From NCBI GenBank assembly GCA_963706515.1, contig CAVPMW010000023.1:62001-126000 (forward strand): a stretch of 64,000 bases of DNA, written 5' to 3'. How positions within the stretch are numbered: position 1 is the first letter of the stretch; every line of letters begins with the position of its first letter. Below the pieces are notes generated by a model. That model did no database searches and had not been told where the DNA came from. It saw only the letters and a program-made list of their open reading frames with translations. This DNA comes from CAVPMW01 sp963706515. Lineage in GTDB: Bacteria; Chloroflexota; Anaerolineae; Anaerolineales; UBA4823. Positions 17,367-26,495 of the stretch are shown one piece after another. The position numbers and the translations under genes were made by a program.

Positions 17367-18356
17367 ATGTCCACGCCACTTAAGCCGGGTGAAGTTTTAC
17401 GCGGGCGCTACCGCGTAAACCGTATTATCGGGCAAGGGGGCATGGGGAGCATTTACCTGGCTGACGACCTTCGCCTGGAAGGCCGCCAGTGCGCGCTTAA
17501 AGAAGTCGAGCATGACCGCAATCTGCCTGCCGATATGCTCAAGGAAACACGCGAGCAATTCTTTCGAGAAGCGACCATCCTGGCTCGCCTGGACCACCCA
17601 AACCTGCCGAAGGTTTCAGACTTCTTCTCTGCCGGCGGGCGAGATTATCTGGTGATGGACTTTATCCCTGGTGAAGATTTGCGCACATTGATGAATGATG
17701 CCAAGCGCAAAGAGATGTTTCTTCCTGAGCGAGAAGTCCTGGGTTGGGCCAGCCAGCTCGCCGATGCCCTTACCTATCTGCACAACCAGACGCCTCCCAT
17801 CCTGCATCGTGACATCAAACCGAGCAACCTGAAGCTAACCCCAAACCGCCTGCTGAAGCTGGTAGATTTTGGCCTGGTTAAGCTGCTTGCTTTAGACGAA
17901 GTGACCATAACGATTTTGCAGGGGCGCGGAACCGCGCTGTATACTCCCTTGGAGCAGTACGGCGGCGATACCGGGCATACCGATGTACGATCCGATATCT
18001 ACGCCTTTGGCGCGACGCTCTATCATTTACTGACCAATCACCCGCCGGTAGAAGCACGCGAGCGCTTCCTCCATCCCGAAAGCCTGCAGCCCCCCCGCGA
18101 GTTCAACCCGAATATCAGCCTGCGCACCGAGCGGGCGGTACTATGGGCAATGAGTTTGCACCCGGACGAACGACCGCAGAGCGTAGAAGAGTTCCGCCAG
18201 TCATTGATCGGGAATTGGGATCCGGTCACCCGTCCCCGGGCAGCCCTGCCCACACCTTCGCTGGCGGACCTGATCACTTCACCCACAGAGCGGATGCTCC
18301 TGCTCCTGGCGGGCGGGCTGATCCTGGTCAGCCTGATCGTTACGCTCCTGCGCTGA
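17367..18356 (+). CDS. Ser/Thr protein kinase (PknB/Hanks type) with C-terminal membrane anchor
   Basis: A 329-residue kinase. Visible motifs: glycine loop GQGGMGSIYLADD, the invariant Lys in CALKEVEHD, catalytic loop HRDIKPSN at about residue 147, and DFGLVK at about residue 168. The kinase domain ends around residue 270; a Pro-rich linker and one membrane span (LLLLAGGLILVSLIVTLL) close the protein, leaving no extracytoplasmic PASTA or other sensor domain. The activation segment lacks the usual Thr cluster but has TEQ-like text before LYTPLEQYGG. It is divergent from the FHA/winged-helix gene, suggesting a kinase-to-transcription link. The gene ends 5 bp before the convergent GH3 gene. Confidence 0.9.
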   Translation: MSTPLKPGEVLRGRYRVNRIIGQGGMGSIYLADDLRLEGRQCALKEVEHDRNLPADMLKETREQFFREATILARLDHPNLPKVSDFFSAGGRDYLVMDFIPGEDLRTLMNDAKRKEMFLPEREVLGWASQLADALTYLHNQTPPILHRDIKPSNLKLTPNRLLKLVDFGLVKLLALDEVTITILQGRGTALYTPLEQYGGDTGHTDVRSDIYAFGATLYHLLTNHPPVEARERFLHPESLQPPREFNPNISLRTERAVLWAMSLHPDERPQSVEEFRQSLIGNWDPVTRPRAALPTPSLADLITSPTERMLLLLAGGLILVSLIVTLLR

Positions 18357-18361
18357 CCCGC

Positions 18362-21176
18362 CTACGTGCTCTTGTTACCAGACGCGTGGTTGTTCCCTCG
18401 CGAAGAAGCCATATTTGTGCTGCGCCAGATCCAGGTCGCAAGCAGGCCCAATCCAATACCTGCCAGAGTGATCAAAAATACGCCGCGCACGACCGAGGTT
18501 TGCAGAATCCAGCTGCTTCCCGGAAGCTGTAAGGCAAGGTAGATATAGGCCAAGACTCCCCCGATCAAGGCTAAGAATCCGCCGCGCACAGCCCAGCGGA
18601 CCTGACCAGCCTGCACAGCCAGGCGGTAGAACGACCAGGCAATACCCGCAGAGACGAAGATCGCTACAATCCAATCGGCTAAGCCGGGGACGTGCGGGGG
18701 TGGCTCCGCTGGCACGGGTGGAGGGTAAGCTGGCACGGTCGAGGTGACTGTCGGTGAAGGCTCTGGCGTGGACGGTTGAGTGGGTGTGACACTGCCAGCT
18801 TCACCGGGAGGAGCGGGGATATCAATTTTTAACACCGCAGATTGTTTGGCAGGCTCGCTTTCAGCCCGGATTTCGAGTGCGCCGTAATTATTTACGACAT
18901 AGGCGATGCGGGCAATCCCCGCTGAGGTTATAGTTGATTGGATGCTCTCCGTCCCCTGGTCGATGATGAAATTAACCGGCGTGCCATCCGGTACAGGGTT
19001 GCCGTTATGGTCCAGGATTAGGCCAGTGCGCAGGGGGATCGTGTCACCCAGGGTGTACTGCGGCGTTGGGGTGGGCTCGGGGGTGGAAGTACCATCTGGG
19101 CTTGGACCAGGAGGCAGATCCAATTCCAGCGGGATGACCTGGTCTGGATCAGGGAACAGAGCAGCATTGAGGTCATATACACCGGGCACAGAAACTGGCA
19201 GCGCTCCGGCGGGTTGGAGCTCGCGAAACAGCAGGTAGCTCGCCATGTCAATGAATGAGGCGACCTTGCTGTACAGGCCATAATAAGCAGTCAGCTTGGA
19301 GATGTCGGTGGCACCCAGGTAGTAAGGTGCGTTGAGCGCAAACAGGATCACCCTTTTCTGCTGGTACAGCTCTGGACGGTCGCTAAGAAACTTGCTCAGA
19401 GTCTGATAAGCAGGATCGGTGGTGCTATCGTTCAGCAGAGAAAATACGATCCAGTGCGCTCGCTGGAGATCGTGCTCGATGGGCAGGTTCGTGCCGGGCT
19501 CCGCCAGGAGCTGCTCTAAATCCGCCAGGGAGTATGAGGCCAGATTGGCTGGCGAGATCAACCCACCTGCTGCAGGTCCGTACCGGCGGATTACGACGTT
19601 CTCCAATGCGTTTACCGGGACCGTATCTTCCAGCGGACACTGGGTGCATTGCTGCGCGGTGCGCGAATCGGTAATAAAAACGATCCGGTCACTCAGGTTG
19701 GGCGGATCGGGGATCAAGGTTTCCAGGTCCTGCTGTGACGGGCTGATCAAGGTTGCCGAATTCGCGGGCAACGTCGAAGACAAACTGATCTCCCTGTCCA
19801 ATGGAGGGTAAGCTATCCGCGGTCGGGAGCGTTTTATTCAGCGTAAAATCCCCGTACAGCTTATATTTCAAAGTTAAGATTCGCAGGACGGCTTCGTCGA
19901 CCCGTTTGGCAAAAGCAGTATCCTCGCGGTATTTTTGGGTGAAGAACTCCAATGTGCGCAGTGTGGCTGCATATTGTTCCGGTGCATCGTCCGAAGTAAA
20001 ATCAGCCATGTAAAGCAGGTCATTTCCTGCCAGGAAAGCATTCAGTGCAACCCGGCGGGCATCGAAGGTCTGGTTGGTAAGGGTATAAAAACGGCGCACG
20101 GCTTTGCTGCCCAGGTTATCGCTGATCAGCACACCTCCCTGATCGCGCCAGGAGGCAATCGGCGGTAAGCCCAACAGCAGGCTGAATGCCTGGGGATCAA
20201 AACTGATCGGTCGAGTAGTAGCTCGGATATTCCCCTGGAATCCCTGGTAGCGAATATGAGATACCAGCAGTGCATCGACGGTAGAAGTGATCGTCGGAGC
20301 ATCTCCCGTCACGCTGAAAAAAGGCGCCAGCTCGAAACTTTTCAGCTCTTCCAGCGATTTGCGCACTGTGGCGACTTCCTCCTCAGGAGGGCGATCTGAG
20401 CCGCCATGACCGGGGAAATGGGTAGCGCTGACCGCCAGCTTGCCCTCGCTTCCCAGGTGGATTCCTTCAACATAGGCTTGACCCAATTCGCCGACCCAGA
20501 ACGGGTCTCCGCCAAACGCCCGGGTGCCCAGGTTATTTTTGCTCTCCAAATAAGGAGCTTCCAGGACGTCCAGGGAGGGACCTAACAGCAGGTTGAAACC
20601 CAAACCATGCAGCTCCTGACCCAGGAGTTTGCCTATCTCAAGGACCAGATCGGGGTTCCAGGTTGCGCCCAACGCCATCTGGTTCGGCAAGGGAGTAACC
20701 CCGTGCAGGATCTGGTCATAGGGATAGCCATCTCCCTCCTCCGGAATGCCAATAAAGAGCGGGATAAAGGCAGGTGTAAAGGTCGCATTGGTCGCCGGAT
20801 CCGTCCGGGTTTCAGTTGCGGCTGCCCAACGGCTGGATTGCAGCTGGCGGTTAAGCGCCTGGATTTGCTCCAAAGAGGATTTACCGCTGGTGAAATTATC
20901 GTTCTCAGCCAGCAATACCGCTCCGCCGACGTAATGGTTGTTGATCAGGTCGTAGATCTGGGAATCCGGGCCAGCCTGGCTCCCTGTAAAGGTGATCAAG
21001 AATAGCTGCCCGATCTTCTCTTCCGGGCTCATCGTTTGGAGAGTGGCTGCCGCGTTCTCCTGGGGGGTCTTGGCTTGTTTCTGAAATCCGGCAGAGCTGG
21101 CGGTCAACGGCGTCGCCAAAAGGGATAATAACAGTACAAACAGTATTAACGAATAGGAGGAAAGCGACCGTTTCAT
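18362..21176 (-). CDS. Glycoside hydrolase family 3 (NagZ-like) protein with Ig-like domain and C-terminal membrane spans (one frame break)
   Basis: About 938 residues when repaired. After a signal sequence (LILFVLLLSLLATPLTASSA), residues ~40-440 form a GH3 catalytic barrel: MSPEEKIGQLFLITF, THFPGHGGSDRPPEEE in place of the usual KHFPGHGD, and VLISDNLGSKAV, where NagZ has its nucleophile Asp. A single extra T near 19760 (GAATTCGGC) splits the frame; deletion gives AREsatliSPSQQ-type continuation. The second half has a large unassigned domain, a Big-1/invasin-like Ig domain (LGDTIPLRTGLILDHNGNPV), a Pro/Thr linker and three membrane spans. Likely an extracytoplasmic beta-N-acetylhexosaminidase anchored at the membrane; substrate is inferred from family. 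Confidence 0.78.
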
Positions 21177-21228
21177 TGACAGAATATTACCATCGTTGTA
21201 CGCTGCGCAGAATGTTAAATGAACCCGG

Positions 21229-22077
21229 CTATGCCTCGAGAGATTCGATCTGGCGCGATTCCCGCGCGATGATCTCGTGCAGCCGCTGCCGCCGCTCGGA
21301 ACCGCTAAGCGACTCGAGGTAGCGGATTCCCAGAGGGTCGATCTCTTCGTGCAGCAAGCGGATTTCTTCGGGATCAGGAGGGTCGGTCGGGTGCACGTCC
21401 GGGGCTATTTCGAGGGGAAAACCGGTCTTCCTTTGGATATATCCAATATCCACGCCGGGATGGTAGGTCACCAGGCGCAGCCTGCCCTGCGCGAAATCGA
21501 ACTCCCCTAAATCGGTAATCAGGCAGCGCGGGCCTGAACCGGCGCGGCGAGCCGGGTGATGCCCCAGGCCGGAAAGGAAATCCAATTGAGGGACGAACGT
21601 CACCCGCGAATGGCGGGGGACGTACAGGAGGATATCGTCGATATAGGTAGTTACGTCCGGGATGCCCCCCGTGCCTGGTAAGCGCAAGCGCGGACAGTGG
21701 TAATCCTTGCCAAAAGCGATATTGTTGAAATTGCCGCACGGATCCACCTGGGCGGGCCGGAAAAACTCCTTGGGTCGCAGACATGGCAAGACGTCTGCGG
21801 CTGCCTGGACGAAGCCGACCTGGGTCATTGCCCGGTCGAGCCACAGGCTTTCGACGTTCAACAACGCCAGCGGTGCGGGCTGGCGGCACATTCCCTGACC
21901 GATGGCAGACGCAAAGTACAGGTTAGGGGCGTGAGTATGCCGGGCAAGCAAGTAAGCTGCCGTGACCAGCGGTGTAGCCAACCCTTGCGCAACCAGCTCG
22001 CCATTCTTCACCTGGCGGGCCATACAGAGTACCATCCAGTCTTCCGGGGTCATTGTTAATTTATAAGTAGCGCTCAT
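21229..22077 (-). CDS. CoA-transferase, beta subunit-like (glutaconate CoA-transferase subunit B family)
   Basis: A 282-residue protein matching the B subunits of class I CoA-transferases: an opening PEDWMVLCMARQVKNGELV, GFVQAAADVLP, DPCGNFNNIAFGKDY, RLPGTGGIPDVTTY, and CLITDLGEFDF followed by LRLVTYHPGVDI. The matching A subunit normally lies just upstream, but here the upstream gene is a threonine dehydratase, whose stop overlaps this ATG by 4 bp. The true substrate is unknown; actinobacterial relatives act in sterol-ring catabolism. A partner subunit must be elsewhere, or the protein acts alone. Confidence 0.75.
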   Translation of the reverse strand: MSATYKLTMTPEDWMVLCMARQVKNGELVAQGLATPLVTAAYLLARHTHAPNLYFASAIGQGMCRQPAPLALLNVESLWLDRAMTQVGFVQAAADVLPCLRPKEFFRPAQVDPCGNFNNIAFGKDYHCPRLRLPGTGGIPDVTTYIDDILLYVPRHSRVTFVPQLDFLSGLGHHPARRAGSGPRCLITDLGEFDFAQGRLRLVTYHPGVDIGYIQRKTGFPLEIAPDVHPTDPPDPEEIRLLHEEIDPLGIRYLESLSGSERRQRLHEIIARESRQIESLEA

Positions 22078-23098
22078 ACCTGCTCCCCAGCCTGGACCAG
22101 CGCAGCATGGATCTCTGGCTGGATATTTCCACCGCTGATGATTACCACCGCCGGTCGATCGACAACTTTACCCGTCAAAACAGCGGCAAGTGCAGCTGCA
22201 GAAGAACCCTCAATCTTCTCACGATATTGGTCCCAGGCATAACGGATTGCCTGGACGATCTCAACCTCTGTGACCAGCAGTAGTATCGTCCATGTAGCGG
22301 CGGACGAGAGGTATGGTAAGCGAGCCGTCCTGCACCGCGCCTGAAAGGCCGTCTGCCAGGCTGGGTTCTTCGACCACGCCATCCTGAGAGCCGTTATTAT
22401 ACAGCGCGTGCATAAAAGGCGAGGCGTACGATTGTACGGCGACCAATTTGGATTCCACCGGTCGAATGCCGTGCGGCTGCGGACTGTTGGTATCGGCAGC
22501 CATCTTTTGGGCAGCTTCCAGCCCTGCGCCAATCCCGGAAGCCAGACCTCCTCCGCCGATCGGGATCACCCAGGTCAGCTGTGACCGGGGCGGCAGGTCT
22601 GCAAGGGTTTCAAGGGCAAGGGTGCCTTGCCCGGCGATCACCTGTCCATCGTTGTAAGGGGATACCCATTCCAGCTGGTTATCCTGAGCGTAGTCGATGC
22701 CAGCTTTTTCAGCTGCGCCGTACCCGCCTGGAACGAGGACCACCCTGGCTCCGAGGGCTTCGCATCGCGGCAATTTTCAGCGGGACCGCCTGGTCAGAAG
22801 CGAATATAGTCACCGGGGCAGATACGATCTTACCAGCCAGGGCTACTCCCTGCCCGTGGTTGCCGGCTGAGGCCGCAACCAGGCCGCGCTCCTGCTCCCA
22901 GGGCTGGAGGGTGAGCACCTTATTTACCGCGCCGCGCGCTTTGAACGATCCGGTTACCTGGTGATTTTCCCACTTAAAATAGACGTCCAATTGCGGATCG
23001 TAGGTCAAGGGTGTTCGGTTGACGTAGGGGGCAATCCGTTTTTCTGCACCCAATATCCATTCGGGGGGAATCATCTCGTAAAAATAATTTACGGCCAA
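22074..23098 (-). CDS. Threonine/serine dehydratase-like PLP enzyme (two frame breaks)
   Basis: About 340 residues when repaired. The PLP-binding Lys is in NHQVTGSFKARGA, the phosphate-binding loop reads IPIGGGGLASGIGAG, and AASAGNHGQGVA is the substrate-binding loop of the fold-type II dehydratase family. An extra C near 22764 (repair gives KIAAMEALGARVV) and an extra base near 22281 (repair gives DDTLLVTEVEIV) interrupt the frame. The protein lacks the C-terminal ACT domain of biosynthetic IlvA, so a catabolic TdcB or serine racemase-like role is equally possible. The first possible start is TTG 23098; ATG 23074 (MIPPEWILGAEK) may be the real one. Confidence 0.82.
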
Positions 23099-23130
23099 TC
23101 ACATATTTGGGTGAAAGTGAGCTGGTTCTG

Positions 23131-24479
23131 CTATAACTCGACAAAATACGCCTCGGCAGCCCGGTCGATCAGGTCCTTGGTCATGATCGGCTCGATGCTC
23201 AGGAAGCGAGCGATGTCCAGCATCTGGTCGCACAGATCGCGCGGTGGGAGGCGCGCAGCTTGCGGCCGCGTTTGATGTACCACTCCTGGAGCAGGTAAGC
23301 CAGGACCTGGTCTTCGTACTCGATCTCTTTGCTTTGAGCGACTCGCTGGAAGATCTCCCGGTAGGCTTCATAGCTCGGATCGCCAATCTCGATCTTGTGC
23401 CTCAGCCGGCGCAGGAAAGCCTCGTCAACCAGGTCTTTTGGCGGCAGGTTGGTGGAAAAGACAACCATGACGTCAAAGGGGATCTCGACCTTGCGCCCGG
23501 TATGGAGGGTGAGGTAATCGATCCGGTTTTCGAGGGGCACGATCCAGCGGTTGAGCAAGTCGCGCGGTCGCACCAGCTGCCGGCCAAAATCATCGATTAA
23601 CAATATACCGCCGTTCGCTTTGACCTGGAACGGCGCTTCATAGAACTTGTGCACGTCATCGAATACAAGATCCAGACCTTCCAGAGTCAATTCTCCGCCG
23701 GTGATAATAAAAGGTCTCTGGATGCGCACCCAACGCGGGTCGCGGCGGCTGCCCGTGCGCAAGGGATTGGTATTACGGGGAGTATCGCTGCCAGAATCTT
23801 GAGCGAGAACGTGGTTCACAGAGTCGTAGAGCTTCACCACCTGACCGTCGATGTAGATCGCGTAAGGGATATACATATTCTCGCTGAGCAAGATGGATCC
23901 GATCCCTTTAGCGATGCTGGTTTTTCCATTCCCAGGCGGCCCATAGATGAAAATGGAGGTCCCCGAATTCACCGCAGGACCGATGCGCTGGATGAGCGCT
24001 TCGGTGAGGACCAATTCGCTGAGCGCCTGGCGCAGCTGGCTGGTCGTGATGATCGTGCGCGCCCGGCTTTGGCGGCGGATCGAATCGTTGTAAGCCTGGA
24101 TTGGCACTGGCGCAGGCCCGGCGTATTGGCTGCGATCCAATGCTTCGCGGGCGCGATCGATCCCAGCCCCGGTGATGGCATACTGGTATGACCCTTCTCC
24201 CAGGCCAGTTTGTTGGCTCGAGCGCACCTCGATGAATTTTTCGCGCTTGAGGTTTTCCAGCAAGCCATCTACTACCCCGGTAAAGGGGAGGGTCATCTCC
24301 TCTGCTACTTTAAAACCGCTCAGGAATCCCTGGAAATAAAATACTTTCAAAGCCAGGTCTTGCAGCCAGAGCGAGCTAAGCCCGGTATCCTCGACGCTTG
24401 TAATCGGAGGCGGTATGAACGATTGTGGGGTTGCCATATCCAAATCCTGCTCGTTCTTTACGATATGTTTGGAACTCAT
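23131..24479 (-). CDS. AAA+ ATPase (MoxR-like/chaperone type; one frame break)
   Basis: About 450 residues. The Walker A motif GPPGNGKTS lies at about residue 178, Walker B is GGILLIDDFGRQ and a sensor-1 segment is MVVFSTNLPPKDL. The N-terminal ~150 residues form a separate helical, winged-helix-like part. A lost C near 23240 breaks the C-terminus; reading on after repair gives DLCDQMLDIARFLS, ITKDLIDRAAEAYFVEL-like text and a TAG at 23131. A TATAAT lies on this strand at 24528-24523. Related proteins act as ATP-driven remodelling factors; partners are not visible here. Confidence 0.8.
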
Positions 24480-24536
24480 CCAGGCCTCGGGAGAGTGAAA
24501 AAATGAACTATAGGTTTATTAAATTATAGCACGCGT

Positions 24537-26246
24537 TTATTCGCTCGATCCCGATGGTTTCAAATCGCGAACGTTGAGCTGCAGACTCGTTCTGCCATTG
24601 AACTCGTTTAGCTCAAAGGTATAGGCCAGGTCGATGCGGGGTGGCAGGTGGTCGATCCAATCTCCGGCGTTGAAAGCAATTGCATCGTAGGTGATAAAGC
24701 CATCGGTTACAGTCAATTTTAGATGGGCGCTTTCCCTCCCGACGGTGCGCGACCGGGTGATGCGCAGGTTTCTGGAGACGAACAACGCTTCCGGATTGCC
24801 ATAGCCGGTGGGCTGCAGCCACTGCATGTAGCCGATAATTTCCGGTTTTAAGTCCCAAAGGGAGATTTCCAGATCAGGCACGAGCACAGGGCGCGGGTCC
24901 AGACCCGCCAGCTTCTCCGCCGCCAGGAAATCCAGCTGCTCAATCAGAAGCGGCAGGTTAGCATTGCGGACCGTAAAGCCTGCCGCGGCAGCGTGCCCGC
25001 CATGATGCTCGAGCAGCTCAGCACATTTATCGAGCGCATCGGTGATGTGGAATTCCGGGATGCTGCGACAGGAAGCGCGCGTGTACTCGTCCCCCTTGTG
25101 GGCAACAATCGCCGGGCGGTAAAATCGCTCGACCAGGCGGGAAGCAGCCAGCCCGACCACGCCTGGATTAAAATCCTCGCGGGCGGCGAATAAGAGCAGC
25201 GGGTGTGGGTCGCGCTCAAAAGCCAGCCGCTCGGCTTCCCCCTGGATCTGGCGGGTGATCTCCTGGCGCTGCCGGTTTTGGTCGTTGAGCTGCTGAGCGA
25301 GAAGCCCAGCGGCTGCCACGTCTTCCGTCAAGAGCAGCTGCAAGGCTGCCAGGGCAGAATCCAGCCGCCCGGCCGCATTCAGGCGCGGCCCGAGGACGAA
25401 GCCGATGTCGCTGGAAGTGATCGTCCCCGGCTGCAAGCCGGAAGCCAGGATCAGGGATTGGATTCCCTGCCGGCGCGGCCTCTGCAGCTGCTTCAACCCG
25501 GCCCGGACCAGGGAGCGGTTCTCCCCGGTCAATGGAGCCAGGTCGGCAATCGTCCCCAGTGCGACCAGATCCAGGTCATCGCCTGGGGAAGCGCCGGGTG
25601 ACCCCAGCCCGGGATCGGATGCGAGGGCACAAGCCAGCTTGTACGCCAGACCCACTCCCGCCAGGTCTTTCTCAGGGTAAGTCTCACCGGGTTGTTTGGG
25701 GTTGACGATTGCCAGCGCCGGGGGAAGATCGCCCAGGGGGTGGTGGTGATCTGTGATCACCATGTCGAGACCCAGGCGGTTCGCGTGGTCGACTTCGGGG
25801 TTGGAGCGAATCCCGCAGTCCACGGTGATCACCAGCCTGACGCCTTGAGCGCAGAGGCTGTCCAGCGCTTCCACGTTCAAGCCATAACCTTCATCGAACC
25901 GGTTCGGAATATAGCCCTGGACGTCCGCGCCCAGGCGGGACAGGGCAGAGGTCAGCAACGCGGTGGCGGTGACCCCATCTACGTCGTAATCCCCATAGAC
26001 CGCGATCGGCTGGCGGTGTTGGATGGCATAGCGAATGCGCTCCGCGGCAGTGGAAATGCCGCCCAGGTTCTCTGGCTGCGCGCCGGGTGGGGATTGGGCT
26101 TCCAGGTAAAGCCTGGCTGATTCGGCGGTTGAGTGCCCCCGGTTGTAAAGGACCTGGCGCAAGACCGGAGGGTAGTCGGCGAGGTTTGCATCTGCCTCTG
26201 GAGATAGCTTCGGGGAAACCTGCCAGCGTTTGGTAATCTTTTGCAT
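24537..26246 (-). CDS. recJ: Single-stranded-DNA-specific exonuclease RecJ
   Basis: A 569-residue DHH-family 5'-3' exonuclease acting in recombination and mismatch repair. Motif I reads YGDYDVDGVTATALL, motif II VDCGIRSN, motif III ITDHHHPLGDLPPA, followed by NPKQPGETYPEKDLAGVG; the DHHA1 motif appears as RSIPEFHITDALDKC..LEHHGGHAAAAGF. A C-terminal OB-type domain (LRITRSRTVGRES) completes it. Length is normal. It is divergent from yvcK, and an extended -10 sequence (TGCTATACT, minus strand, 26301-26293) lies about 50 bp ahead of the start. Confidence 0.95.
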   Translation of the reverse strand: MQKITKRWQVSPKLSPEADANLADYPPVLRQVLYNRGHSTAESARLYLEAQSPPGAQPENLGGISTAAERIRYAIQHRQPIAVYGDYDVDGVTATALLTSALSRLGADVQGYIPNRFDEGYGLNVEALDSLCAQGVRLVITVDCGIRSNPEVDHANRLGLDMVITDHHHPLGDLPPALAIVNPKQPGETYPEKDLAGVGLAYKLACALASDPGLGSPGASPGDDLDLVALGTIADLAPLTGENRSLVRAGLKQLQRPRRQGIQSLILASGLQPGTITSSDIGFVLGPRLNAAGRLDSALAALQLLLTEDVAAAGLLAQQLNDQNRQRQEITRQIQGEAERLAFERDPHPLLLFAAREDFNPGVVGLAASRLVERFYRPAIVAHKGDEYTRASCRSIPEFHITDALDKCAELLEHHGGHAAAAGFTVRNANLPLLIEQLDFLAAEKLAGLDPRPVLVPDLEISLWDLKPEIIGYMQWLQPTGYGNPEALFVSRNLRITRSRTVGRESAHLKLTVTDGFITYDAIAFNAGDWIDHLPPRIDLAYTFELNEFNGRTSLQLNVRDLKPSGSSE

Positions 26247-26292
26247 ATGCTCACTTTCTTGAGCGACCAGGGGACTCAGTTAATCGCGTGCA

Positions 26293-26301
26293 AGTATAGC
26301 A
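26293..26301 (-). promoter_or_regulatory. Extended -10 promoter candidate for recJ
   Basis: On the minus strand TGCTATACT matches the TGn-extended -10 consensus about 47 nt upstream of the recJ ATG. No good -35 hexamer was found at the usual distance, which extended -10 promoters tolerate. Confidence 0.4.
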
Positions 26302-26458
26302 TTATTCGGGTTATTCATGCTTTCAAGGGAGAGGATCTAAAGTGTGCAATCCCTGGAGCATCACGAGCGAGGTTTATTTAAAGGACTTAGCAGTTCGCTG
26401 AGAATTGCCGGACTATTGCTTCACTGCGTAACCACGACCCGGCTGTTCAACCTGTCCG

Positions 26459-26487
26459 TTGACGAGTCTTTCAAAGACTGCTATGAT
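26459..26487 (+). promoter_or_regulatory. Sigma-70-type promoter for yvcK, near-leaderless
   Basis: TTGACG (26459-26464) and TATGAT (26482-26487) are separated by exactly 17 bp, and the spacer contains the dyad AGTCTTTCAAAGACT. The yvcK ATG at 26496 starts only 8 nt after the -10 box, so transcription would begin at or just before the start codon. Confidence 0.65.
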
Positions 26488-26495
26488 GCATCAAT

